DNA from: Lichina pygmaea
Lineage: Eukaryota > Ascomycota > Lichinomycetes > Lichinales > Lichinaceae
Length of the DNA stretch: 64,000 nucleotides
Assembly (NCBI GenBank): GCA_963422465.1
Contig: OY730175.1
Coordinates: 186,001 to 250,000 of the forward strand
Direction: 5' to 3'
Positions 34,932 to 44,298 of the stretch are shown one piece after another. The first letter of the stretch is position 1. The number at the start of each line of letters is the position of its first letter. The notes under the pieces are model-generated. The model was not told the origin of the DNA and made no database searches. It saw nothing but the letters and a program-made list of their open reading frames with translations. Made by a program: the position numbers and the translations under genes.

Positions 34932-35890
34932 ATGTCTCAACAACCAGACCAAGCTATGCCAGTTGCTGGAAATAACAAGTTCCTTCACAACATGTTTGCA
35001 GAGTTCATGCAAATTCAAGCTGCCAACACCACTCCCAAGTCCAAGTCTGAACACACTGCTGACCCAGAGCTCTTCAGTGGCAATGGCAGAAACACGGAAA
35101 TCACGCATGAGAAGCTTGAGAGCTTCATCACGTCACTGTCACTCAAGATGACACTCAACACTGACTGGTACCCCACAGAAACATCGTGGATTGCGTATGT
35201 CTTTTCACGCACAACTGGCACTGCGCAGTCCTACATCTCAGCTAAGATCACAGCTGGCCAGTACATTGACTGGCACAACATTGTCCAAGATCTCCGGAAC
35301 ACCTTCTCCAACCCAGACCCAGAGTTCCTAGCTCAGAGGAAGCTCATCACCTTGCGTCAGGCCAACCATTCCTTTGCCGAGTTCTTCACAGAGTTCAATC
35401 AGTATGCTCCACGCACAGGCTTCAACAACAAGGCCTTGAAGTGCCATCTTCGATGCGCTGTCTCTGAAGAGCTTGCCAAGCAGCTTGTCAGCATCAACCT
35501 CAAGGACATCAGCTATCAGAAGCTTGTTGAGGAATGCCAGCTGCAGGACAACCAGTTGCGTGCCACTTCTGCCAACTCTCACTGTCTACGTCAAGCACCT
35601 CCCACCCAAGCTTCAGTTCCACAGTCAGGAGCTTCAGTTCTGCGTCCAGGGTTCATCAAGCCAGTCTTCACGCCACAGCCACCAAGTTCTACCATGGATC
35701 TCAGCCACTCTAAGCTGACACCAGAAGAGTGAGAACATCACCGAAGCAAAGGCCTCTGCTTCTACTGTGGGAACCAAGGTCATGTCTCAACTTTCTGTCC
35801 AGTGAAAAGCATGCCTGTTGTTGCCACCACCACAACCACCACCAAGTCTGCCACTGTTGAGACTACTCCAGAGTCAGAAAACAAGTAGTC
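34932..35890 (+). pseudogene. Gypsy element 1 gag
   Basis: ATG at 34932. A capsid-like helical region covers residues ~40-220 (ELFSGNGRNTEITHEKLESF, FRNTFSNPDPEFLAQRKLITL-like). A TGA at 35730-35732 replaces an expected Arg. The frame then continues through a CCHC knuckle CFYCGNQGHVSTFC near 35757-35800 to a TAG at 35886. Confidence 0.8.
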
Positions 35891-35899
35891 CTTGGTCAT

Positions 35900-38800
35900 C
35901 GTCACGCCCAAGAACATGAAAAGGATCTCCATGTTGGCTATCTGTCTCCAGACCAGCAATTGGACAGCAAGTGCTTGTTTCTTCCTTGTATCCTAGATGG
36001 GAAATTCAAGTGCAATGCTCTTCTTGACTCTGGCTGTTCAGTATTTGGCTGCATTGGTGCTTCCTTTGCGCAATCTCTTCACCAAGAACCTCTCCCCTAC
36101 CCACGCACATTGTGATCGTTCAATGGCAAGACATCACAAACCACGCATCTCGCCAAGACAATCATGACCACAGCACATGGCGTACACCAGGAAGAAGTCT
36201 CTCTCTTTGTGTCTCCTGGTCTTCACTATGATGTGATTCTGGGGATGCCATAGCTCCAGAAGCACAGGCCACACATTGATTAGACAAACACCTTAATCAT
36301 GTTCAAGTCAGATCACTGCTGATCTGCATACCTCAAGTCAAACAATAGCTATCCAATCTCTTTAGATCTTGAAGCCAAGATGTCTGCTGGAAAGCCTCAG
36401 AATCCCAAGCCCCTTTCTGCCACACCAATCCCCATCAATGCTGCCACATTTTCTCTCCTTGCTGCCAAGCCAGATCACCAGGTGTTCAGTGTTTCTCTGA
36501 GAGACATTGAGCAGGTGTTGAAGCCAAAGAAGTGTGTGGATCCTGCCACACTTCTCCCTGCTCAGTACCACAAGTTCCTGGATGTCTTCAGCAAGGATGA
36601 CGCTGACAAGCTTCCTCCTCTACACCCAGGAGTTGACCACAAGATCAAGATGGAACCAGGAACCCAGGCACCCTCTGGACCTCTGTACAGCATGAGCAGA
36701 GAAGAACTTGAAGTTCTCAAGAAGTACCTGACAGAGAACCTGAACAAGGGCTTCATTCGAGCATCTTCATCACCTGCTGCTGCACCAGTCCTCTTTGTCA
36801 AGAAGCCAGGAGGTGGATTACATTTCTGTGTAGACTACAGAGCACTCAACACTATCACCATCAAGAACTGTTACCCCCTGCCACTGATCCGGGAGATGTT
36901 GGACCAGCTTTGCAAAGCTGTGTGGTACACCAAGCTTGACATTTTTGGTGCCTTCAACTGTATCCAGATGAAGGAAGGTGAAGAATGGAAGACTACGTTC
37001 CGCACACGCTCAGGCCTCTACAAATACCTTGTCATGCCCTTTGGTCTTGCCAATGCTCCAAGCATGTTCCAGAACTACATCAATGATGTTTTGGGACCTG
37101 ACATCCTTGACGTCTTTGGCACTGCCTATGTGGATGATATCCTTATCTACAGTCAGACACTCAAGGAACACCAGAAGTACGTCAAGCTTGTTCTCAGTTG
37201 ACTACGAGATGCAAGCCTGCAAGTTGACATCTCCAAGTGTGACTTTGAAGTGTATCAAGTCAAGTACCTTAGCCTCATCATTCAGTCTGCCACTGAAGAC
37301 AGCTGACCCAGATCTGTGAGCATGGACCCAGCCAAGACTAACGCCATCAAGGAGTGGAAGCCTCCTGCCAGTCTCAAGGAAGTGCAGAGCTTCATTACCT
37401 TTGTAAACTTCTACTGCCAGTTCATCAAAGACTTTGCCAAGCTTGCATCCCTGCTCACAGCTCTGACCAAGAAGAATGTTGCCTTCAAGTGGGAAACCCC
37501 AGAGCAGTGCTTGTTTGAAAGCATCAAGAAGGTGTTCAGCACTGCACCCATCCTGCAGCACTTTGATCTGGAGAAGGAGTGTGTTGTTAAGACTGACGCT
37601 TCTGACTACGTCTCTGGTGCTGTCCTGTCACAGCCAGACCATGAAGGAGTTCTACGCCCTGTTGCCTTCTTGTCACGCTGCCACCTGCCAGCAGAATGCA
37701 ACTACAAGATCTACAACAAGGAGTTGCTGGCAATTGTCTGTGCCTTTGAAGAATGGCGAGCAGAGCTTGAAGGATCTCCAGAACCTGTCAAGGTGATCTC
37801 TGATCACAAGAACTTGGAGTACTTCATGTTGTCAAAGTGCCTTTCCCACCGTCAAGCCTGTTGGAGTGAGTTCTTGTCACACTTCAATTTCAAGATCAGC
37901 TACTGTCCAGGCAGTCAGTGCAAGGCTGACGCCCTCACTCGACATTCCCAAGACCTCCCGTCAGACAGTGATCCCTGTCAAGACTTCATAGAGTAAGTCG
38001 TCCTTAAGCCCAAGAATCTTGCATATTCAGAGGTTCAAGTCAAGCCTATCCAGATCCTGAGATGTTCAGAAGCTGCACCAGTTGACACTGAACCTGATGC
38101 TGCACCTCTTTCAGATGTCATCCAAGCTGCCTATAACAACCTTGCTGAAGGTGATCCAGTGGCAACAGTGTCACAGATGCTAAGGGATAGTGTCAGGCAC
38201 AGTCGAGAAGTGTCTCTCTCAGACTGCAGCTTGGAAAATGACTGTCTCTTCTACAAGAACTGACTCTGGATCCCTGAGAACAATGAGCTACACCTACACC
38301 TGTTCCAAGAAGCCCATGACCAAGCAATGGCTGGCCACACTGGGATTGCCAAGACCCACAATCTTCTGTCTTGTTGGTACTATTAGCCAAAGATGGTGAA
38401 CATCATACGGCAGTACATCAGGAATTGTCATGTCTGCTCTCGAGCAAAGCCTGCCTGTGATCGCCAAGGAGAGCTGCTGTCTCTTCCTGTGCCTCAGCAA
38501 TGTTGGCAGGATCTGGCTATGGATTTCATTACTGACTTGCCCAAGTCAAGAGATACCTACTTCCCTGGTGCCAAGCACATCTGGGTCATCACTGACTGTC
38601 TCACCAAAGAACACCACTTTGTGCCATGTGCTGAGATGACAACCTCACATCTTGTCCAGATGTTTATCCAGTTTGTTGTCTGTACCCATGGCTTGCCCAG
38701 GAGCATTGTCTCAGACAGAGGAGGTCAGTTTGTCAGCTCATTCTGGAAAGTACTCTGTGCCCATCTTGACGTCATGCTACGACTATCCTCAGGACACCAC

Positions 38801-39648
38801 CCAAAGACAGATGGTCAGACAGAACAAGAGAATCAGGAGCTTGAACACTACCTGAGATCCTATGTCAACTATCTCCAAGATGACTGGGTCCAATGGCTTC
38901 CTCTGGCAGAGTTCACGCAGAACAACTCCCAGTCTGATTCCTCTGGCATGTCACTGTTCTTTGCCAACAAAGGGTTCCATCCACAGCTCAGCATCACACC
39001 CACGAGTGAAGCCTGCAACCAAGATGCTATGGAAATCTCTGGAGAAATGACGCAGATTCTGGAACAGTTGCAAGCTGAACTCCGACTATCCCAGGAAGCT
39101 CAAGCTCACACTGCCAATTTGCATCAAGTCCCGTCACTGTCCTATCAAACTGGAGATCTTGTTTGGCTGAATACCAAGAACATCAGGACACGCCACCCAT
39201 GCAAAAAGCTTGACGACAAGTGGATTGGACTATTCAAGGTGTTGAAGACAGTCGGAAGCTGTGCCTGCCATCTGGAGCTTCCACACACTCTCAAGATCCA
39301 CCCTGTCTTTCATGTTTCCCTTCTACGTCTGACACCTGCTAATCCTATCCCTGGCCAATCAAATGAACACCCTGGCCCTGTCATTGGTCAAGACACAGAT
39401 GAAGAGTTCCAGGTTGAAGAAATCCTTGACTCCAAGCCAGCAATGTCTTGACAGAAGTTCAAGTACCTGGTCAAATAGTCCGGATGGCCAATTGAAGATG
39501 CCACTGAAGAGCCTATTGAGCATCTTGACAACACCAAAGACACCATCTACAACTTCCATAAGAAATACCCAAGGAAACCACGGCCACGGAACTACACCCA
39601 CGAGCAGCCTGAGGCTCACAGGAGTTTGCCATGTGAAGGAGGGGGGTA
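35900..39648 (+). pseudogene. Gypsy element 1 pol: protease, RT, RNase H, integrase, chromodomain
   Basis: Protease: LLDSGCSVFGC near 36020. RT (36380-37200, open): FCVDYRALNTI, LVMPFGLANAPSMF and YVDDILIYSQ with both catalytic Asp. RNase H (37316-37996): VVKTDASDYVSGAVL, YNKELLAIVCAFEEW. Integrase (38393-39200): MDFITDLPKS, VSDRGGQFVSSFW, DGQTEQENQELE. Chromodomain remnant near 39406-39540 (FQVEEILDSKPAMS...KFKYLVK). Stops fall mainly at expected Trp (TGG to TGA or TAG) and Arg (CGA to TGA) codons, including two within the chromodomain. Confidence 0.87.
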
Positions 39649-39649
39649 A

Positions 39650-39995
39650 TGTCACAGTTCTGGCCCAGTTGCATATCTGGCACAAGTCACGCACCTTGCC
39701 GGGAAGTCCCATCTGCACTGTTGCCTGTTTGCTCTGCTATTGCCTTGTTGCATATCTGGCACAAGTCACGCACCTTGCCGGGAAGTTCCATCTGCACTGT
39801 TGCCTGTTTGCTCCACTGTATCCCCTGCCTATAAGAACTTCTCCTGCTCCCCCAGCTTCTTCTCTTCTTCTTTTCTCTTTTCCTTCCTTGTCTTTCGTCT
39901 TGTACATCAATCCAAGTCTCAAGTCTCAAGCCAAGTCAGGTCAAGGTTACTGAATCAGTTAGGCTTGAGTTCTGCTCTGCCATTGCCTTGTCACA
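39650..39995 (+). repeat. 3' LTR of Gypsy element 1 (copy L4)
   Basis: 346 bases. It contains a duplicated block of about 79 bases that includes the 49-base unit, different in detail from the triplication in L2. Confidence 0.87.
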
Positions 39996-40312
39996 GACTT
40001 CACCACTATTATTTCAAACCCAGAGCTACTACAGAAGTTCTTGTACTGGTTTATGTCTTTGAAAAGACTAAACCAGTTTAATCTAGCTTTCAAACTCCAC
40101 TATTCCCAACCCAATACCTAGATTCTCTTCTCTTACCAGAAACTTCAAGATTCCTTTTGTTACATTCCCTAGTCACACCCTGCCTTCAGTTTTTATCCCT
40201 TCAAAGGTTTTCTGAAGGAGTTCACTATTAGCTAGAAGATCTGCATGGCTGTAAAGCTACTACCAGTGTAAGAATCAAATAAAAATAAAAAATAAAAAAT
40301 AAAATAAAAATA
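39996..40312 (+). pseudogene. LINE copy B ORF2 end and 3' tail
   Basis: Begins DFTTIISNPELLQKF and runs to the end of ORF2, then 3' untranslated sequence and an A-rich tail (40280-40312). Confidence 0.82.
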
Positions 40313-40355
40313 AAAGTATAGTCATGAGGGACTGCAACTCTAGGAGGGGGGGATC

Positions 40356-40641
40356 TGTCAGAAGCTGTGCAGCTTGTGCAAGCACCTGACTGGGTTCAGC
40401 TGCATGTTGTCTCACTTAGCAGTCATGTGACATGTACATACCAAGTCACATGATCATTAAGCAAGATTCATATAAGTAGGCCTCCCCCCAACACTGGTTG
40501 AGAGGCCAGTTGTCAGTTTCTATCCATTGAGCAATACTCTACAGGCTTACTTGATGACACCTTCCAGGCACCTTTCAGTAGCTGCCTATGGAACAGGCCT
40601 TCATCACAACTCTGTCCTGCTAAGACTCTAGCGCTCTTACA
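40356..40641 (+). repeat. 3' LTR of LTR element 3
   Basis: 286 bases, TGTCAGAAGC...CTCTTACA, preceded by the purine tract AGGAGGGGGGGA. Partner of 22353-22624. Confidence 0.8.
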
Positions 40642-41114
40642 CACTTGGCACTATTGTTGAACAACAACAAAAGAGTGCAGACATGTGGCAACTGATCAGT
40701 GATGAGGGTGTCGTGGCTGTATTTGAGGCACTAAGTGCACCACAGCTCAGGTTCATGTCTGTACTCCTGAATTTGTTGGAAGTTCTCCTTTGTACAAGCA
40801 CCAATCTTTCCACTGATCAAGAGGACTTCATGAAGAGGACAAGGCTCTGGAGCAGACATCACCAACATGAAAAGCCAACAAGATTCAACAGTGAGAAATG
40901 ACTATCCAACAGCAAAGAGAAGTCAAGAGGATGAGAGAGGAAAGAGAGCAAAAACACGTCAAGGTAAACAAGACAGATTTATACCTACCACAGGAATGTG
41001 GGCCACTGGAATGTTTGCAACAGTGCACAGTCAGCAGACACCAACAGCTATTTCCAATACACCAAACTGCCCAGCAGGATCTGAGAGACCACGATCCTAA
41101 AGGGGGGGGGTAAT
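40642..41114 (+). other. Right remnant of element A interior
   Basis: About 470 bases up to the AAAG9 polypurine tract. A short open frame near 40683-40901 (MWQLISDEGVVAVFEALSAPQLRF) is protein-like, but I do not recognise it. Confidence 0.45.
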
Positions 41115-41455
41115 TGTAAGGCCTGTTTCAACACAGGCTTACAATAGGGGCTTGCAAAGTGATCACCTGACCAGGCATGGCACAAGAGCCACCTAAAGCT
41201 GTGCACAGGCTGTTGAAGACTGTCATGTGCCACAGACTGGCCAGATAAGAGCTGCACCATGATAGTTGACCAACATCAAGTCAACTCCTGAACAGGAGGC
41301 CAACTCACAGAGAAGGGGGCTTATGGCTGTGGTTGGAGACATCAGCTAGAGCTATAAGAGAGAGGTAGCTGGCCTCTCTAGGAGGCCAGTGAACAATTTG
41401 ATCATCTTTCAAATGTTCATCTTGACATGCTGCTGAAGCAGGACCTGCCCTTACA
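41115..41455 (+). repeat. 3' LTR of element A, free of CpG
   Basis: 341 bases, TGTAAG...CTTACA. I find no CG dinucleotide in it, against about 15 in the 5' LTR. Confidence 0.9.
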
Positions 41456-41460
41456 CTGCC

Positions 41461-42547
41461 TGTATAACTCTTGTGGTCAGGCCTTCCTTCTGAGCATGAT
41501 GGTAGCATTTGACAAAGCGCTTTTTCTTGACAGGAGCTGCATTATCAAGGATATCAAGCTCAGATATTTGCTTGTGGTAGTGGCTTTTAACTGCAGAAAA
41601 ACAACTCAGATCCAGAGACTGCAAGACATGGGATGAGTGTGGAGGAATGTAGACTACATAGACATTATTCTACTTGCAAATCCATTGGAATTCCACTGTA
41701 GTATAGCTTCCATGTCCATCAAGTAGAAGCATCTGTGGCTGTTCCCCCGCCTGGTTTCTGGCAAAAAAAGCTTATTCAACCAGTTGATAGCAACATAGTT
41801 TGTAGTCCAGCCACAGTCTGATGTGGTATAGATCCAGTCTGGCACCTCCTTATGTGTAAACCAGCTGGTTTGTGGTGCCTGTCCTTTGAAAATAACAAGA
41901 GGACAAGACTTTGCTCCAGCAGCAGAGATTGTCTCCAGAATGGACACCCACTCTTGATTCCCAGGCATTTTCTTGTATGTCCACTTCCTGGACAAGTCTC
42001 CAATCACCTGGCTGTTTGTACAAGTCCCTAGAGCTATCCCAGTCTTGTCCATGTTCCAGATATCCTGGTGTTCAATGTTGTTCTGGAGTTGCATAGTCTT
42101 GAACCAGTGGAAGAAGTTGTTAAGAATGTCTGGATGGATGTTATCAATCCTAGAGGATATAATAGGCCTTCCAATGATTGAGGCTATTGATGGATGACAC
42201 TGAATGAACTTCCGCAGCTATTTGTTGCCAAGATCTGTAGTGTCTCTATTTGCACGTAGGATTTGAGTTGCCATATCTCGGGCAAAACTATGGGAGGGGG
42301 GGTGTCCTGTTGCTTCCTGCTCAAGGGTCCATGTGACCAGGTACTCCTCCTGGTAGGGAGTCAAGTGCCACTCAGGTTCATGGGCAATTGCTTGTGATGG
42401 CCGACTCTTCATGTGTTGACCAAGAGTGGCTTGTGAGATGTTGTACGCAGTTGCTGCAGCCCGGATTGAGCTGAAATGACCAGCTTCCAGATCCTCAATG
42501 GCCTCCTGAATAGTCTCCTCAATAGAATCACTATTGTTTGGTGCCAT
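41461..42547 (-). pseudogene. Fot1/pogo-like transposase, amino-terminal part
   Basis: Starts at the ATG at 42547 and reads towards lower coordinates. The first ~60 residues resemble a psq-type helix-turn-helix (AAATAYNISQATLGQHMK). A CENP-B/Tc5-type helix-turn-helix follows, then a DDE_1 core beginning near IWNMDKTGIALG. It is broken. A TAG near 42218-42220 replaces an expected Trp (GNK-stop-LRKF), and one extra G in the G5 run near 41740 shifts the frame just before the second catalytic Asp region. After the shift the frame continues through PPHSSHVLQSLDL. At 41461 the coding sequence is cut by the LTR insertion and resumes at 9586 in phase (VIQ...AGWRATGLVPYNP). Not functional as it stands. 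Confidence 0.88.
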
Positions 42548-42601
42548 AGCGTTGATAATTGCTACATTTTGTGGCAAGAATGTGGTGGAGTTACCCAGTC
42601 G

Positions 42602-42656
42602 CTAGATTTTACGAGTGGCTCACTAGGGGGGCGGCTCACTTCCGGGGTCGCCTACG
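42602..42656 (-). repeat. Right terminal inverted repeat of the Fot1-like element
   Basis: Reverse complement of 8947-8999; followed by TA at 42657-42658. About 54 bases pair with only a few differences. Confidence 0.85.
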
Positions 42657-42714
42657 TAGTCGGCGTTCAGAAGCTGACTTGTCGTCAGACCCTGTCAGAT
42701 ATCATACCGTAGAG

Positions 42715-42752
42715 TACGGTACGGTACGGTACGGTACGGTACGGTACGGTAC
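42715..42752 (+). repeat. (TACGG)n microsatellite
   Basis: About seven and a half perfect copies of the pentanucleotide TACGG, ending in TACAGTAC. Confidence 0.92.
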
Positions 42753-42946
42753 AGTACTTCTGTAGAGTACAGAAGTGAACCTGTCGTGCGTCTTGCGAGC
42801 CAGTGGACGTCAAGTGCGTACGTATCTACCCCGTACGGAGTACCGCATGTACGATACCTGACCTGATTACGTATGGTACTTGCCAGTAGCTCCGTATTTC
42901 CGTGAGTAGAAGACGGTCTTGAAACTTTTGGAATGGTCGGTCTTGC

Positions 42947-43746
42947 GTCGGACATCGCTGCCGAATCCTCGTTCTTTCTGAAATTAGGGGGTGGACGACG
43001 GGCACTTGTATAGGGAAGTACTGCAAGGTGCTTCTCGTACGGGGAACCGAAGGGGTATAATAGCGAGAGGTCTGTGTGTATGTCCAAGGTACGTACATAG
43101 GAATGTACAGATACGTATGTACTTCGTCTTGCTTTTAGGAGCAGGTACGTCGGACATCGCAATGGGATTGGTGTCAAGTAGTACCTGTAGGTATAGCCTT
43201 ACTTGCAGGGAGGACGAGGTATCTTGTGAGGTTGCCTTCCTTCGAAAGATGGGTGACGTACGTATGTACGGGGTAGTAGCTGCTTTTACGAGTACGAGTA
43301 CGAGTACAGAACGATAGGTACCGCAGAACAGATGTGTTTTCCGTCGGACATCGCAGAATGATTTGCGTCACCTGTGGCTTCTTAGGCTTGTCGGCGAATC
43401 CATTGTCCCGACATGGCTATATCGAGTGTCTCTTAATTATTTATTTGTCGGACATCGCAACATTGACAAAGGGAAGCTGCTGACTTATATCGTTTTGGCC
43501 GTAATGGCTTGATTGCATTACCTAATGGTATCGTACGGTGCGATATCTCCTGAGTGGCAGAGTACTCCGTACGGAGGTACTTATGTACGAGTACACGGCA
43601 TACCAGTACATACGTACATACGTACGTTCCGTACTTCGTACTCGTACCGTAGGTTTCGTTCCATCGGAAGAAGTCTGGAGAAGCAACACCAAACAATCAC
43701 CAAAGCCTCGTCGGAGGATGTTGCGCCCTCCTCCGTCGAACATCGC
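42947..43746 (+). repeat. Five direct copies of GTCGGACATCGC
   Basis: Copies start at 42947, 43149, 43343, 43447 and 43735 (the last has GTCGAACATCGC). Three are followed by a GATTTGCGT-like or GGATTGGTGT-like sequence a few bases on. Two more copies lie at 56553 and 56731. No reverse-strand copy was noticed. Confidence 0.8.
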
Positions 43747-44298
43747 AACAGGATTTGCGTTGCATGCGACTACGCTACGAGCCGACCAATTGACTTTGGT
43801 GAATCACCGTCAGCCCTATGGGCTAGCTCATATCAGAGCCGGAGAGTTTCGAGAACGGTCGCCCTTGACGATTAGGAGCAAGTCTGAAAGTGCTGTAAAA
43901 GTCCAACACTGTAGTACGGGATATGAGGGACTTCTTTACAACACTCTGTACCTGGTCAGGTGTGCCTCGAAGTCAGGAACAACGACCAAGGGGCCGTCAA
44001 TCGCTAGGCACGCGCAGATGTGCGGTCGGAGACACTCGACATGATCAGCACCCGAGGAGATTGAGGCTGCCTCGTTCTTCGACGGCTGCGGCCACGTAAC
44101 GCCCCTTCTCCACAGGTCCCGTGACTCTCGAAGGCGGTTGATGCGGCTACGGCGATGGTATCGGGAACGCGCTTCAAGGGCAGGGTTGTCGGAGGATGAT
44201 TTGTTCCGGTGCCGCCATCAGCCGGGTCCGTATCCGTGCCTACATCTGAATGGATGTATCGTTAACTGCGGCGGCGCACACCCAAAGAAAGATCAATC

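Larger units (their letters stand above)
34597..39995 (+). mobile_element. Ty3/Gypsy chromodomain retrotransposon (element 1), flanks mismatched
   Basis: LTRs at 34597-34873 (277 bases) and 39650-39995 (346 bases) begin TGTCACAG and end GTCACA. The purine tract AAGGAGGGGGGTAA precedes the right LTR. Gag, protease, RT, RNase H, integrase and a chromodomain can be read with many stops. The flanking five bases differ (ATTAG and GACTT), and each side borders a different LINE. The present ends therefore probably come from two insertions joined by LTR recombination. Confidence 0.88.
23152..40312 (+). mobile_element. LINE (family 1, copy B), broken by four later insertions
   Basis: Pieces lie at 23152-26256, 26627-27095, 33597-33938 and 39996-40312. 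In order they cover ORF1 from its ~70th residue to the 3' end with its AAATAAAAATAAAA tail. The gaps are filled by a solo LTR (26257-26621), Gypsy element 2 (27096-33591), minus-strand LINE D (33939-34596) and Gypsy element 1 (34597-39995). About 480 bases of ORF2, between ISSY and DFTTI, are missing where the last two meet. It sits inside LTR element 3. Confidence 0.82.
9587..41455 (+). mobile_element. LTR retrotransposon A (341-bp LTRs), gutted and filled by later insertions
   Basis: Two 341-base LTRs, both beginning TGTAAG and ending CTTACA, lie at 9587-9927 and 41115-41455. The 5-base duplication CTGCC (9582-9586 and 41456-41460) shows that they are the two ends of one insertion, placed in the transposase gene. 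A purine tract (AAAG9 at about 41098-41110) precedes the right LTR, giving plus orientation. Only 9928-10244 and 40642-41114 appear to be its own interior, and neither has a recognisable gag or pol, so autonomy cannot be judged. Confidence 0.88.
8947..42656 (-). mobile_element. Fot1/pogo-like DNA transposon, split by nested insertions
   Basis: Inverted ends at 8947-8999 and 42602-42656 match over about 54 bases (start CGTAGGCGACCCCGGAAG) and are flanked by TA, the target used by Tc1/mariner-pogo elements. The transposase lies on the minus strand in two parts: the amino part at 41461-42547 and the carboxy part at 9250-9586. Between them sits an LTR element (9587-41455). With it removed, the transposon is about 1.84 kb, close to the usual Fot1 size. 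Copies of AGTGAGCC occur twice in each terminus. Confidence 0.88.
42659..44298. other. GTAC-rich intergenic spacer
   Basis: No gene is supported. It holds a (TACGG)n microsatellite, dense GTAC palindromes (42830-43140 and 43560-43660), and five same-strand copies of a GTCGGACATCGC motif. Open frames here are composed of GTAC-derived codons (Tyr, Val, Arg, Thr) and are not gene-like. Confidence 0.65.

Noticed and set aside
43000-43700. Tyr/Val/Arg/Thr-rich open frames in the GTAC spacer and at 59.5-59.9 kb
   Set aside because: Composed of TAC/GTA/CGT codons forced by the GTAC repeats; not gene-like.
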